Shown here piece after piece: positions 11,014 through 22,280 of a DNA stretch of 45,103 nucleotides. Each line of letters opens with the position of its first letter. The stretch's first letter is position 1. The notes below the pieces were generated by a model, which had not been told where the DNA came from, searched no databases, and saw only the letters and a list, made by a program, of their open reading frames with translations. The DNA is from Cladosporium sp. IMV 00045 (Eukaryota > Ascomycota > Dothideomycetes > Cladosporiales > Cladosporiaceae). Position numbers and translations under genes: made by a program. Location of the stretch: contig MSJI02000163.1 of the NCBI GenBank assembly GCA_001931905.2, forward strand, positions 636-45,738, read 5' to 3'.

Positions 11014-12092
11014 TCAAGGCAACTCCTTCTCCCTCAACGCAGGAATAAACGCAAACAACCCAACTCCAGCAAAAAACTTAATCGCCCCCGCCACCCAAAG
11101 CACACTCTCCAACCCGCCTCGACTCCTCATCAACCAAGCCGCCACAATCGACCCAATAAAAAGCAACAAAACCGACGCCGCCCTCCGATTCCTCTTAACA
11201 TTATTCGTCGCCATCAGCTTGAAATCCCCCATCAAATCGCAATAAGTCGACGTCACCACATTGACCGGCAGCTCATTATACCCCAGCAGTCTCGACGCCG
11301 CGATCTGCATGCCCGCCTGCCAACCTAGCAGCGGCAGCAAGCTCACGAGTCGGACGTCGTGTTTCACCCACTCTGGTTCCGGATCGCTGGGCGATGTGTT
11401 GGCGGGGTTTTTGGGGATGAGAGTGTTGTGCGTGGCGATTGCGGCGGAGATCATGATGAAAAGGCCTTGGATGGCGAAGAGGGAGCACATCCAGAGGCGG
11501 TTGGTTTTTACGCCGGAGGGCGTGATGAGTTTGGAGGCGTGGAAGGTCGCCATCGCGCCGAGGAGGAAGGCGAGGATCGACACAAGTGTGGCCAGCCAGG
11601 CGTGTGGCATGTCTGGGAGACCGGCTGTGGAGAGGCCGAGGATTACGGTGTTGCCTGGGGAGGTTGTTAGTTTGTTGTGCTATTACTGAAGTATCGTGGG
11701 TTCATCGTTGGATGTGAGAATGTAATGAACATAAATTGCCAACATGAATCCGGAAGCATTCATCATCAAATCCAATCGATCGATCCCCAATCAAAACGAC
11801 AAGACAACTCACCAGTCTGCATCCCAACAAACACTCCCCAATTCAAGAACGACGCTCCATCAACCATCCCCGTGACCAACGAGCAAGCCAACAGACCATA
11901 ATCGCCATAATCCCTCTCGACAGGGCCGAGCATCCTCCGTCGCGAGAAGAAGCCCGGTTCCTGACTGCGGGGTTTCTCAAGCTGCCCTTCATCGTCGCGA
12001 AGAGCATCTTGATTGGCGCGCGGCACGTCCAACCCTTGCGAGTTGGCCGCCGGCAAGGGTTTGCTAGGCGGGTCGGCGTCTGCTGCTGACAT
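11014..12092 (-). CDS. DUF1275 (YoaK-like) membrane protein
   Basis: Two exons, 12092-11813 and 11654-11014, give 306 aa. The splice reads GMQTG to NTVILGLSTAGLP, the hallmark first-helix region of DUF1275. After a polar 60-residue N-terminus (Pro, Asp and Arg rich) there are about six hydrophobic segments: DYGLLACSLVTGMVDGASFL, VFVGMQTGNTVILGLS, the WLATLVSILAFLLGAMATF region, the WMCSLFAIQGLFIMISAAI region, a loop with VVTSTYCDLMGDF, and two C-terminal helices. The family is widespread in bacteria and fungi, and its molecular role is unknown. ATG 12092 is chosen because the frame upstream offers no better start and the leader is short. Confidence 0.85.
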
Positions 12093-12789
12093 AGCTGTGT
12101 AGCTCTCTTTTTTATGTTTTTGTTTTGACTTCACTTCCAGCTCCAGGGTTCAGGAAATGTAAATTAAACGGAAGTGGTCGTCTTTTCTCTCAGAAGCCGC
12201 TGTCGGGGAGCCGTTCGCTGATATCTGATTGCAGCGACTGTGGGCCAAACGGGTACGGCGGTACGCGGTACCCGGGGAGGCACACAGACCCGCAAGAGAT
12301 ATCGTGCCATTCGCTGGGCGAAGCCAGAGCAGATAATCTCCAAGACGTGGGAAGGAGAGCGTCTTTGGTGATTGCGTGCTGGCACGCTTGGGTCTTATCG
12401 CCAACGGCTTTTGGCCCCAAGACTTTGCGGCTCTGCCAGCGAGTCGCCGCCCACGCTGCGGTTGAGTGGTTTGCGGGATGCGTAGGCTGGTGGGGCCGCT
12501 TTTGGTCTGGGCGGAGGAGGGTTGTGTGCCCGACTTAGCCATTCTATCCGCAACTTCTTTGTTTGGACGATTTGGATGCTTTGGCGGTGGAGGCATGTCT
12601 TTGATGGACGAACCAAACTTTGCGAGAGAATGCCGATCACGCAAGCGGAAGTCACAAGAACGAAGGAGAAAGATTGAAAAAGACCAAACGAGAACTAATG
12701 CAATATTGAGAAAATAGCAGTGCCACTCAGGCTGCTTGTTGTTGAAACTAACTGCATAAAAACGATCGACTCGCTAAACATTGGGTATC
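12093..12789. other. Intergenic: DUF1275 promoter and 3' side of UNC93-like gene
   Basis: Both neighbours are on the minus strand. A 164-codon minus frame (12150-12644) is open but Pro/Arg-rich and shows no family match. I see no RNA gene or convincing repeat. Confidence 0.45.
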
Positions 12790-14248
12790 TCAAAACTTGT
12801 TGGCTTTGTCGGCAGATTCCTCCTCGAGCACCTTGGCCACCACATCTTCTTCTTTCACGGTGATTTCGTGGCTGTGCTCCAATTTCGACAGGACAATCCA
12901 CGTCGGCGCGACGCAGAGCATCAAGATGCCGAAGTTGATGCCGATGCTGACAAAGTGGTTGGCGTTGCCTTCGGATTGCATGCTGTGAGAATTGTGTTAG
13001 CAGTCGTTCTGGACCAAATATTGAAATCGAGGGAATCAAAACTTACGCCCATGCCACGGTCTGGCCCAAAGCCTCAAAACCACGGAGGATACCAGTGTGG
13101 TGAGAAAGCGAGGACAGATCCGTTGAGTACTGTCCAACGAGCCAGTAGAGGAATTGCTGGAACGCCTGGCCGGTGAACTGCCAGAAAAAGACGAGCGTGT
13201 AAGCCTTGCCGAAACCGCCCTTGAACCAATCGAAGGTAGGCGGCTCATCTGCGCTGTAGAATTGGTCTTGCAGGATGGAGGCCCAAATCCAGGTGCCGGC
13301 GAGCAGAAAGACGATGGCGCTGAAGGCGATCTTGGCGCGGGTCTTGATGAAGATCGTCTGTCTGTCTAACAGGGCGGCGATGATGAAGGAGCTGAAAATG
13401 CCGGAGAAGTTGGTGAAGAATGAGGAGAAGGCGCGGGCGCGAACGGTGAAGTAAGAGGTGAGCCAAGTGCTCATGAAGCCGTTGTAGAAGTAGCTGATGA
13501 AGAACGCCGGAAGCAGGAGCAGAATGCGGTGCGAGATCATGAGCTTGAAGACGGCCTTAAATTCAGCGCTCCAGCTTACTGCTTTCATGGTGACGGCCTT
13601 GGTGCCATCTTTACGCCAGACCTTCTCGGCCGGGCTCAGCATCAGAGCGATGGGGAGACCCAGGCACATGATGACGATGAAGACGATGTAGGTGGCAGAG
13701 CCTACCGATCCAGCATCGGAGTTTTGGGCGTTCAATCCCAAGTTGATTGCGCCGCCAACGATGGGACCAGCGGCTTTTGCGGTTTGCCAGACAGCGAGGT
13801 AGAAAGCGCGGTCCTTTGGTGAAGGGTATCCAATGATGATGGCAGCCTCAGCAGACCAGAAGAATCCAGCAGAGATACCGCAGAGAGCGCTGCCGAACAG
13901 CATGAACCAGGTTGTTGAAGTAACATTGTTGGTGTAAAGTCCAGCACCGTAGAGAGGGTAACCAATAGCTCCCAAGCAGAGACCGTACTTCAATCCAATA
14001 CGGTTGTTGATCGCACCGGCGAGAACGCAGACGACGGCAAAGAGTCCGTAGAGCAATGCATTGGCCGCACTCACAGCGTACGGCTCAGCAGCACCACCAG
14101 CACCAAGTCCACCCAAGGCATCCCACATACCAGGTGCGGTGAATGAAACACCACAGGCGACGGCAATCTGAAAGGGCACGGACCTGAACCAGGAGCCATG
14201 AGCCTTTGGAGCGCCCTCCTCGGCGGGGACCATGAAGGAGTTGACCAT
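12790..14248 (-). CDS. UNC93-like major facilitator (DUF895 type)
   Basis: Two exons, 14248-13047 and 12982-12790, give 464 aa. The splice links GQTVAWA to MQSEGNANHFVSIGINFG. About 11-12 hydrophobic segments are visible, with the UNC93 pattern: N-terminal FQIAVACGVSFTAPGMWDAL, then YGLFAVVCVLAGAINNRIG, FFWSAEAAIIIGYPSPKDR (loop after helix 4) and a long central loop near residues 210-240. Fungal relatives are found both as orphan transporters and in secondary-metabolite clusters; substrate unknown. No cluster genes surround this copy. ATG 14248 gives MVNSFMVPAEEGAPK before the first helix. The frame extends upstream without a better-supported start. Confidence 0.87.
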
Positions 14249-15046
14249 GCTGCTGCAGTAGTCTCGTCTGTCTACCTTGAGCCCACGTGAAAGAAGGCTT
14301 GGCGAAGATCGTCTTTCGAAGAAGCGAAGAAGCCGCGCAGAAAAGGGAAAACGCAAGAAAGTCTCCAACGGTCAGGTCGCTTGGTGTGCAGATAGGACGA
14401 AAGGCAACAATTATCGCAACGAGAGAGTGATACAGCACCTATGCCGCTCAACGGCCATAAAACTCTGCCTGCTTCGCCATCGCACGAGGCTATCACGCAA
14501 TCGCGAAGGGGCCTCAAATGTCCCTACTTGTGAGAAAGTGTTAAGTAAAAATTGAGCCTTAGTGCCCTCACGGTCCTCAGTTTTTTGCTGTTTCGTTCCT
14601 ATTTCGCCGTTGATTGTGGCGAATGAAAAGTCTGCGGATCAGGCCGGGAAACGCTAAGCTCGCCAATCTCATCTTGTGCCGACTTCGCTCGAGGGTCTTG
14701 AAGGCGAGAAGAGGCTCGAAGCATGTTCTCGCCACGAAAGCTTCGTCGTCTGTCTCGATGATAACTAAGCACATTCGATGTCTGAATACCACATGGGGAG
14801 TCTCCAGGCAGGAATGATCTGGAGACCCGTAATGATGGTGACTGTGACGCGTATGCGTTGAGGAGCAAAAGCTATCGATTCCAGAAAACCGTTTATTTGA
14901 TTTCATATCTCCTAGGAGGTACCAGGACTCGCAGTAATCATCGCGGGCATTCGTCCTGTTGGCGTAGCGAAATCCAGAAGCCGTATCTGGAAATTTGATG
15001 AAGCAAAAATCACCAAAAAACCAGGAGTCGCAGAGTCTTGATCTCT
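14249..15046. other. Intergenic between UNC93-like gene and tRNA-Arg
   Basis: Holds the UNC93-like promoter. The longest frame (minus, 14577-15137) runs through the tRNA-Arg gene and carries the typical artefact peptide made by translating a tRNA, so it is not a gene. Nothing else recognised. Confidence 0.5.
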
Positions 15047-15118
15047 TGACCGACGCAGGGATCGAACCTGCAATCTCTTGATTCGTAGTCAAGCGCCTTG
15101 CCATTGGGCCAGCCGGCC
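15047..15118 (-). tRNA. tRNA-Arg (anticodon ACG)
   Basis: Minus-strand cloverleaf: acceptor GGCCGGC/GTCGGTC with G-U pairs, anticodon stem CTTGA/TCAAG with loop CTACGAA, and T arm GCAGG-TTCGATC-CCTGC. No intron. 72 nt including discriminator A. Confidence 0.92.
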
Positions 15119-15643
15119 ATGTATTTGGTGAAGACAACTTTGAAAAAATATCTTATATAGCAATTCAATGGCTCAATCATTGATAGCACGCTCGAACGAC
15201 CTGAATGCTCGTCGATTGTTGCCAGCCGTGGCATAGTTTGGAGAAATATGGACGTTAGATACCGGCTTCTCACGAATTCGAGGGTTCTTCGCGGTTGTCG
15301 ATGATGGAGTGACGCCAGTGCTGCCAATCGATCGTACGGGCATTGCTGGCTTCAAGACCGCATCGTGAGGAGTTATTGCGTGCAAGTTGAAATGGCCTGC
15401 CGCTGCAGGATTTCGGATCCTGACTTTCCGGCGGCAAGCAAGGGCATTGAATGAATAACTGAGTCAAGCGATCAACATCTCTTCCTGAACTCTTGTGTTG
15501 CTTGGACGTAACACAAACAACCACAAAAACAAGCCTCGACATGACGTCAAGCCCTGTCTGCGGGCAGACACGAAATCCCAACATCTCAGTCACAAATGAC
15601 CATCAGTCATCGAAGCCGAAAAACGTAACGCAGACCATTGAAG
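15119..15643. other. Intergenic upstream of the THI20-like gene
   Basis: Should contain the promoter of the thiamine gene starting at 15644. I looked for the conserved blocks of a TPP riboswitch (CUGAGA box and its partner) and did not find a coherent set. No gene seen. Confidence 0.45.
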
Positions 15644-17736
15644 ATGAAGCGCATCCTCGTTATTGCCGGCTCAGACAGCTCAGGCGGGGCGTAAGTGAAT
15701 CTGCACAAACGCCAGAATCTCCGCTTATGTGGTGTGATTAAGTCGCTGACCATGAGTCGATAGGGGTCTCGAAGCCGACCAGAAGGTGATCGCTGCTCAT
15801 GGCTGTTATGCCATGACTGCGACGACAGCTTTGACTGCTCAGAATACGCAAGGTGTATATGGTATTCATGAGACGCCGACGGACTTTGTGCAGAAGCAGA
15901 TCGACGCCTGCGCTGAGGATGTGGGTGTCGATGTGGTGAAGACTGGTAAAGTTTCTTGCAAACGTATTTCAATGAGAGATACCGTCGCTGATTGACGATA
16001 AAGGTATGCTCGCATCTGCAGCCACGGTTTCGCTTGTCGCAGAGTCATTGCGCAAGCACAGCATCACAAAGTCTGTGGTCGATCCGGTAGGGCAATCCTT
16101 TCCAGTGTCTTTCGGTTGTTCGCTCACACGCTCTTCCAACCGAAGGTCATGGTATCCACGAGCGGCGCACAGCTCCTCCCAGAAATCGCAACAAAGACAT
16201 TGGTCAAAGAGCTTCTCCCTGCCGCCTATCTCGTCACTCCTAACATTCCAGAAGCCAACCTCATACTACGTGAAGCTGGCAAGTCTGCATTTGAGATCGA
16301 GGACATTGACGGACTGAAGAAGCTCGCAGCTAGTGTGCTTGAGCTGGGACCGAAGTACGTCCTCATCAAGGGTGGACACCTGCCTTTGACCAAAGATGGC
16401 AAAGTGGCGAAGGAAGATAGCCAGAAGGAAATTGTGACGAATGTCCTAGTAGGCAGCGATGGTGAGGTTGAGGTTGTTGAACTGCCATTCCAGAATTCGA
16501 AGAACACTCATGGAACCGGCTGTTCGCTCGCATGTGAGTCGTCCCATATGCTGAAAGGAATCCGCCATGTTGACACAACTTAGCTGCGATCGCTTGCAAC
16601 TTGGCCAAGGACAACGATGTCAAGCGGGCCGTACGATCTGCCTGCCGCTATGTCGAGGCAGGTATTATGACAAGTCCGGACCTTGGAAAGGGCTCGGGAC
16701 CATTGAACCACTTCCACTCAGTACAGGTGCTGCCGTTCACATCGTAAGTTGCTGGACGCAGAGAGCATAAGTTGGCCAGTCCCAGCATTCTGACAATGGC
16801 AGGGGCAATTTCATCGATTACATGCTCGAGAGGGACGACGTCAAACCTGCATGGCACGAGTACACTCACCACGACTTCTGCAAACGCATGGGCGACGGCA
16901 CCTTGCCCCGGGAAGCATTCAAGAACTACATGATTCAGGACTACCTCTATCTTGTAGGTTGTCCAGATGATTCAGAGGACCGCCCAAGCTAATTTACCAA
17001 CAGATTCAATTCGCCCGTGCGAACGCCCTAGCCAGCTACAAGTCCACATCTCTTGATGACATTGCCGGAGTAAGACACCAATTTTCACGACTTGCAACTG
17101 AAAGCATGCTGACCTCCTTAGGGTGCGGCGATTGTCACACACATCCGACACGAGATCAATCTACACATCGGCGAATGCAAAGAATTTGGTCTGACGCAGG
17201 AAGACATGGAGAGGCACGAGGAGAGCCAAGGTAAATTAGCAGACACAACACATGCGAAGAGCTTGTATTGACACCCCAGTAGCATGCACAGCATACAGTC
17301 GCTACATCCTCGACGTTGGTCAATCCCAGGACTGGCTCGCTCTGCAGATCGCCCTCCTCCCGTGTCTGCTCGGTTACGGCATGATTGGCCGTCGCTTGAA
17401 GGACCTTCAAACGACCAACCCGCCCAAAGAGCCGAATGCATACCTCACGTGGATCAACAACTACGTCGCCGATGACTACACTGAAGCTGTCAAGACAGGA
17501 CGCAGTACAGTACCATCCCGTTTCGTTTCATGGGGCAACAAGCTAATCCGATGACAGCCTTGATCGAGAAGCACGCGGTTCATCAGTCTTCGAGACGAGT
17601 TGATGAGCTTATTAAGATCTTCATTCATGCCACGAGGGTACGTTGAGACAATTTTGGATGACCCTTTGCTATGATGGCTTTGCTGACTTCTTGAAAGATG
17701 GAGACAGGTTTTTGGGAGATGGCGAGTGGTGCATAG
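15644..17736 (+). CDS. THI20: Hydroxymethylpyrimidine (phosphate) kinase / thiaminase II fusion
   Basis: Thiamine biosynthesis and salvage. The N-terminal half phosphorylates HMP and HMP-P; the C-terminal TenA half is thiaminase II. Eleven exons: 15644-15690, 15764-15945, 16004-16086, 16146-16533, 16584-16743, 16803-16953, 17004-17069, 17122-17230, 17280-17504, 17558-17637 and 17698-17736, giving 509 aa. Kinase motifs: AGSDSSGGAGLEAD, LVTPNIPEANL, and NTHGTGCSLA with the catalytic Cys. TenA motifs: MIQDYLYL (Asp), ALLPCLLGYG with the likely catalytic Cys, and METGFWEMA, where Glu matches the TenA catalytic Glu. The exon 9 acceptor could be 17280 or 17283; both keep frame. It converges with NLR-1, 226 bp away. 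Length is close to yeast Thi20 (551 aa). Confidence 0.93.
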
Positions 17737-17962
17737 AGGACTCATCATAGAAGTCACTTCGTATCAATGCCAACTTTCAATGTTGTATCGTACTTGACCG
17801 ACTTTACCTTGCCTGCATGCACTCGCTTACATGACCGTTCGCTGACTGTTCAAAGATGACCCAACCCGAAAAAGCTTTCTCTTCTTTTTGCTCAATTCTC
17901 AGCTTGATTTGGTTGCAACCTCGTAATAACACCGTCCAGAGTACGTCCCCTCAGCCTCCTCC

Positions 17963-20900
17963 TTAGGCGTCAACGTTGGTCCTGGCGGCCAATAATAGCT
18001 GTACTATCTCTTGATGACCGTACATTGATGCTGGCTCAAGCGCGGTCCTCCATTGCTCTCCTTGGGCATTGACGTCTGCCCCTGCGGCTAGAAATAGCTG
18101 TACTATTTCCACGTAACCGAGTGTTGATGCTGTCTGTAACATCGTCGTATCGACTTCTGCCCCTGCCGTCAACAGTAGTTGCACTATCTCCATGGAGCCC
18201 ATTGTTGCTGCCCCCTGGAGCGCGGTTTCCCAGTTTCCTCCCATGGCGTTAACGTCCGCTCCTGCCGCCAACAGTAGCTTTACCACCGTCTCATGACCTC
18301 TGTATGCTGCTGCGTATAACGTGTCACCGTTGATAGTAGCCCCGGCGTCCAGGAGTAGCTGCACTATTTTTTCGTGGCCTTTGTCTGATGCCGCAATAAG
18401 CGCGTTATCTCTTACTCCCTGAACGTTGACATCTGCTCCCGCGGCAAATAGAAGCTGTACCACCTTTTCGAAGCCTCCTCTTGATGCGCAATACAGAGCA
18501 GAGATTCGAGAACTCGGGGCATTGACGTCTGCTCCTGCGGCCAGCAATAGCTGCACCACGTTTTCGTAGCCCCGATTTGATGCCGCCTGTAGCGCGTTCC
18601 CGTAATCTCCCCCTTGAGCGTTGACGTCTGCCCCAGCGGCTAACAGTAGCTGTACCACATTCTCATGGCCTAAGGATGCTGCAGCCTGCAGTGCGTTTCC
18701 ACAAAGTCCTTCCTTGACCATACAATTCACGTCCGCTCCACCGTTCAAAAGTAGCTGTACAATCTCCTCGTGGCCGTGGAGTGATGCCACCTGTAGCGCG
18801 TTTTCGAAATTCCCTCCCTGGTCATTAACGTCTGCTCCTGCATTCAGCATTGCACTAGCGATATGTGTCAGGTCTCCAAGGCTGGCTGCGTACAACGGAC
18901 TCGGTAGGTCATAGAGTTCTCTGTGGATGTCGGGGGCTGAGTCCTCCGGGAAATCAATACGAGCGAATCGCAGCCATGTTGTGAACGCCGCCGAGTCTTG
19001 AGTGAGCAATTCCATGGATAAGTCTTGTTGCTGCTGCGAAGGCTTTCCGGCCGCACGAGCATGTTGCATCCAATGCTTTGCAGCGTATCGTGCCAGAGGA
19101 AACTCAGATTCGCAATCAGGGCTTTGCCACTGACCTCCATCGAATCTCAGCAGATAGACCAGGCAGCATTTGGCGAGTTTGTCGTGTGACATCTGAAATG
19201 GCAGACTATACTTTGCTATACTCACACGGCTGGAGACAAGATACTCTTTGACGGAGAAGTGCGCGAGTCGGACATACGTATACTCACCTTCGGAGCTGGT
19301 ATGGCTGTGGACAGTTCCGTCGTCCGCTGCGTCGTCGCTGTCGTCTTCGCTATCGTCGTCGCTGTCCAGGTCGCTATCGCTGCGGGCTGTAATGACACTC
19401 ACAAGACTGGAGCAGACATGCAGGATATCGTTCGGGTCTTGCAGGACTCCCTCCTCATCGAATCGAGGGTTTTCATCTATCACAATACCTGTCACTTCGA
19501 GTACCTCCGTCGCGGTAAGTGGACGTTCCGAATATGTCAGCCATGTCAAGATTTTGACCGCCTCGTCGGCATTCTGACCCTCGTCGATTGTTCGAAGTAT
19601 TCGTTCATACGTTTCGTCAAGAGTCTTCGGTAACTGTTTCAGAGCCTGACGGACTTTGCCGCGGGTGAGGCATTGAGCCAGCGTATCCAGCTGACATTTT
19701 GCCCATCTGAACCTGCGCGTTTCCATTAGCGTCAGAAACTTTCAACATTCATATGTAGGGTTGGTGAGCCGTACATGCCATGAGCTTTGCGTCCAACCGT
19801 GGTCTCGATCTCCGCCCGAATCTCTGCGTCTTTCTGCCACCTCTTGAACGACTTGTCCTTTGCCATCCTCTCTTTAACGTAAGTCCGAATGTCCTTATCC
19901 ACCAGGTGACTTTCCAGACAGATCGTGTTGGCTAGGGAGACATAATCTTCCAAAGCTTCCTGAATCTGAACCTCCTTCCTGCTTGTCATGAGTACACGTA
20001 GATTATGTTTGCTCCAGCTTTGCATCTCCGCGAGAAGGTCGAAAAGCGTGTCCCAGTCGCCACATTCATCCAACGCATCCAGGACCACGAAGGACTCCGG
20101 TAAGAGGTCAAGTGTTTCACTCAATGCCTGAAGAAGCTGTTGCTCAGAGGCTTGACGCCCGCCGTTCTCGCAAGTGTTCTGCAGAGACCGCACTACTTCA
20201 GGGACGTGGGTGCATCCGCTCAACAGTTGACCAAGGAGCGATTTCACCATGTTGGTAGGATCTTGTTTTTCAGCGTCGGTGAAGTCAAAGAAGAAGATTG
20301 CAAGGCACTTGGCCGGGTCGTCCGCGCAATGTTTCTGCAGATCATCAATTATCCCAGCACTCAAGATTGTTTTGCCAGATCCCGCAGAGCCGTAAAGCCA
20401 CGTGAATGGCACACCTCCCGCCTTCCACGCCTGATACTGAGCTCCCTCAAGATACCACTTTCCAGTGTTCGCCAACCGTAACTTTTGAGATTTCCACAGG
20501 TTTAGGTAGGGATCGGGCGGTGCCAACCATTGCTGAGCTCGAGCAAGTCCATGTTCTGCAAAACTATTAGCCTTCCATGATTTCACGATACAGATAGAAG
20601 TGCTCACGATTTTGTGAATCAAGCTTTGAAGAGGACCATGTGCAATAGAAGGTCAGTTTGACCACGTACGAGTCGATGGTTTTCTCTACTTTTCCAATAT
20701 CCGACTCTCGCAGTAAACTTCGAAAAGCCTTTGTCAACCGCGTCATCGTCCGATCTTTGGTGTCGGGAAGTACTGCAGACAAGGCGTTGCTGAGCTCTTC
20801 TATCTGTTCCTTGCATCCACGTACACATGGCTCTATCGCTTTCATCTCGTCCGGGCTGATGCTGTGATTTTCGATGGCCTCCTTTATCTTTTCAAGCACT

Positions 20901-21061
20901 TGACGAAGTATGGGGAGCTGGTTGGCAATATGAACAAATGCCGAGGGAAGCTCGGTGCTTTTGGACCGGTACTCATTCAACTTGATGAAAAGAGTAGTGG
21001 TGAAGTCGATGATTTGAATGGCGCTTGCAATCACGCCGACAATTGTAACTGCTTCGGCCAT
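17963..21061 (-). CDS. NLR-1: SesA-like / NACHT / ankyrin STAND protein
   Basis: Three exons, 21061-20608, 20555-19775 and 19712-17963, give 994 aa. Residues 1-150 look like the helical SesA-type N-terminal domain (LPSAFVHIANQLPILRQVL). A linker WLAPPDPYLN leads to a NACHT NTPase with intact Walker A GSAGSGKT (207-214) and Walker B FVVLDALDEC. The winged-helix region carries VRLAHFSVKEYL. Ten ankyrin repeats fill about 683-994, with consensus HENVVQLLLAAGADVNAQGG. An Asp/Ser-rich insert sits before the winged helix. Fungal NLRs of this layout are candidate non-self recognition and cell-death regulators. That role is family knowledge, not shown here. No effector gene lies next to it; the neighbour at 226 bp is THI20. 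ATG 21061 (MAEAVTIVGVIAS) is the standard start type. Confidence 0.92.
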
Positions 21062-21878
21062 GGTGAGTTCAGACAACGTAGGGGGCGAAATTCACAGAGT
21101 CAAAATACCAGCTTCGTCGTTTGAGGGCACACGGGGCTTAAATTATGCCTGTCGCAAGGCTGTAACGAGGCGTGAGTACAAGATAAGTGACATGTGAGCT
21201 GAAGAGCTGAAGAGCTCCCGACGAACCGCGGCCTGAAGGCAATCTCACTTGCATCTGGACATGCACCGGTAGCCAGCTCTACCTTTCAGTGCAACAATAA
21301 TGTATGCGTTGGCACATCTTTTGCGCCACTCGGCTCCTGTTCCAGCTGTTAAGTATCTTCCTTGGAGAGCCGCAGTGTCGCGGCTCGACTCAGCTTTTCT
21401 CGAGTCACGTCGATTCGGTGTGTATAATCCAACAATTTGTAAGGAGAAGGCGAGCCGAGGCCTAAGTGTATTATAATTGACGAGGCTCCTGTATCTCAAG
21501 AGGCATTCTGGGTCTCGCTGTATCGTGAGATGAAGCCAGAGATGCACAGCTTCAGAGCTAATGTGACACTGAATGGCAGTGCAGTAAGCACTGCATTGTC
21601 CAAGGCTGTGGACGAAGAAAGCGAGGAGGGTGGTCTGAGGGAGAAAAGAGGTCGCCCATGGTTGACCAATCGAAAGTTGTAACATCCGGAATGTCTCGAG
21701 AGCTAAGGAGCTGAGTGGGATCAAAAATATGGTATGCTGTTGGAATCAGTCGGAATCAAGCGTCCTGCGTGGACTGTGACTTCCTCAGCCAGTGAAGCCT
21801 GTGCAAGACAGAGAGTCGTTCTCGCGGCAAAAGAATGCCTAAGCAGTTGAAGATTAGACCAAAAGCAAAAAGATCGAC
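21062..21878. other. Intergenic: NLR-1 upstream region
   Basis: Holds the NLR-1 promoter. A GAGCTGAA repeat (two to three copies) lies near 21196-21216. A 159-codon minus frame (21245-21724) starts at TTG, not ATG, and has no recognisable motif. I therefore do not call an NLR-linked effector gene here. Confidence 0.45.
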
Positions 21879-21951
21879 CTCCACCGGGTGGACTCGAACC
21901 ACCAACCTCCCGGTTAACAGCCGGACGCGCTAGCCATTGCGCCACGGAGGA
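21879..21951 (-). tRNA. tRNA-Asn (anticodon GUU)
   Basis: Minus strand: acceptor TCCTCCG/CGGTGGA with one U-U mismatch, D arm GCGC/GCGC, anticodon loop CTGTTAA in stem TCCGG/CCGGG, and T arm GGTGG-TTCGAGT-CCACC. 73 nt. It lies 21 bp downstream of tRNA-Phe on the same strand. Confidence 0.9.
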
Positions 21952-21972
21952 TGAGAAGAAGAAAGGAAGGGT

Positions 21973-22075
21973 TGCAGCTTCTGTGGATCGAACACAGTAC
22001 CTCCAGATACCGCACAGAATGCTTTGACTTGAAGTGAACTTCAGTCTGGCGCTCTCCCATGTGAGCTAAAGCTGC
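21973..22075 (-). tRNA. tRNA-Phe (anticodon GAA) with 30-nt intron
   Basis: Minus strand: acceptor GCAGCTT/AAGCTGC, D arm GCTC/GAGC, anticodon stem CCAGA/TCTGG, T arm CTGTG-TTCGATC-CACAG and discriminator A. The anticodon half reads CTGAAG. Then 30 nt of intron (22038-22009) interrupt the loop one base after the anticodon, the canonical place for eukaryotic tRNA introns. The mature tRNA would be 73 nt. Confidence 0.92.
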
Positions 22076-22280
22076 TAATTGATGATGCAGAGGTTGGCTT
22101 GACTGGTCATATTGCTTCATGCCAATCTCGCCAGCCACACCTGCAATGCCTATGTTGCCAGAATACCAACACCCGGAGGTCAGACCAAAAAGCGTCTCGC
22201 AGTCGAAAAGAGAAAGCAACATCGCATATCGTGAAAGTATCAATCGATTTGTTCGTGAAATACTTGATCTTGTTGGCTGC

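Noticed and set aside
12150..12644. 164-codon minus-strand Pro/Arg-rich frame
   Set aside because: Low-complexity composition, no homology recognised, lies in the DUF1275 promoter.
14577..15137. 186-codon minus-strand frame
   Set aside because: Runs through the tRNA-Arg gene and includes the usual artefact peptide from translating a tRNA.
15119..15643. TPP riboswitch upstream of THI20
   Set aside because: The conserved helix and loop blocks of the TPP aptamer could not be found in order.
21245..21724. 159-codon frame upstream of NLR-1, considered as an NLR-paired effector
   Set aside because: Begins at TTG with no useful ATG, no recognisable domain, Arg/Ser-rich random look.
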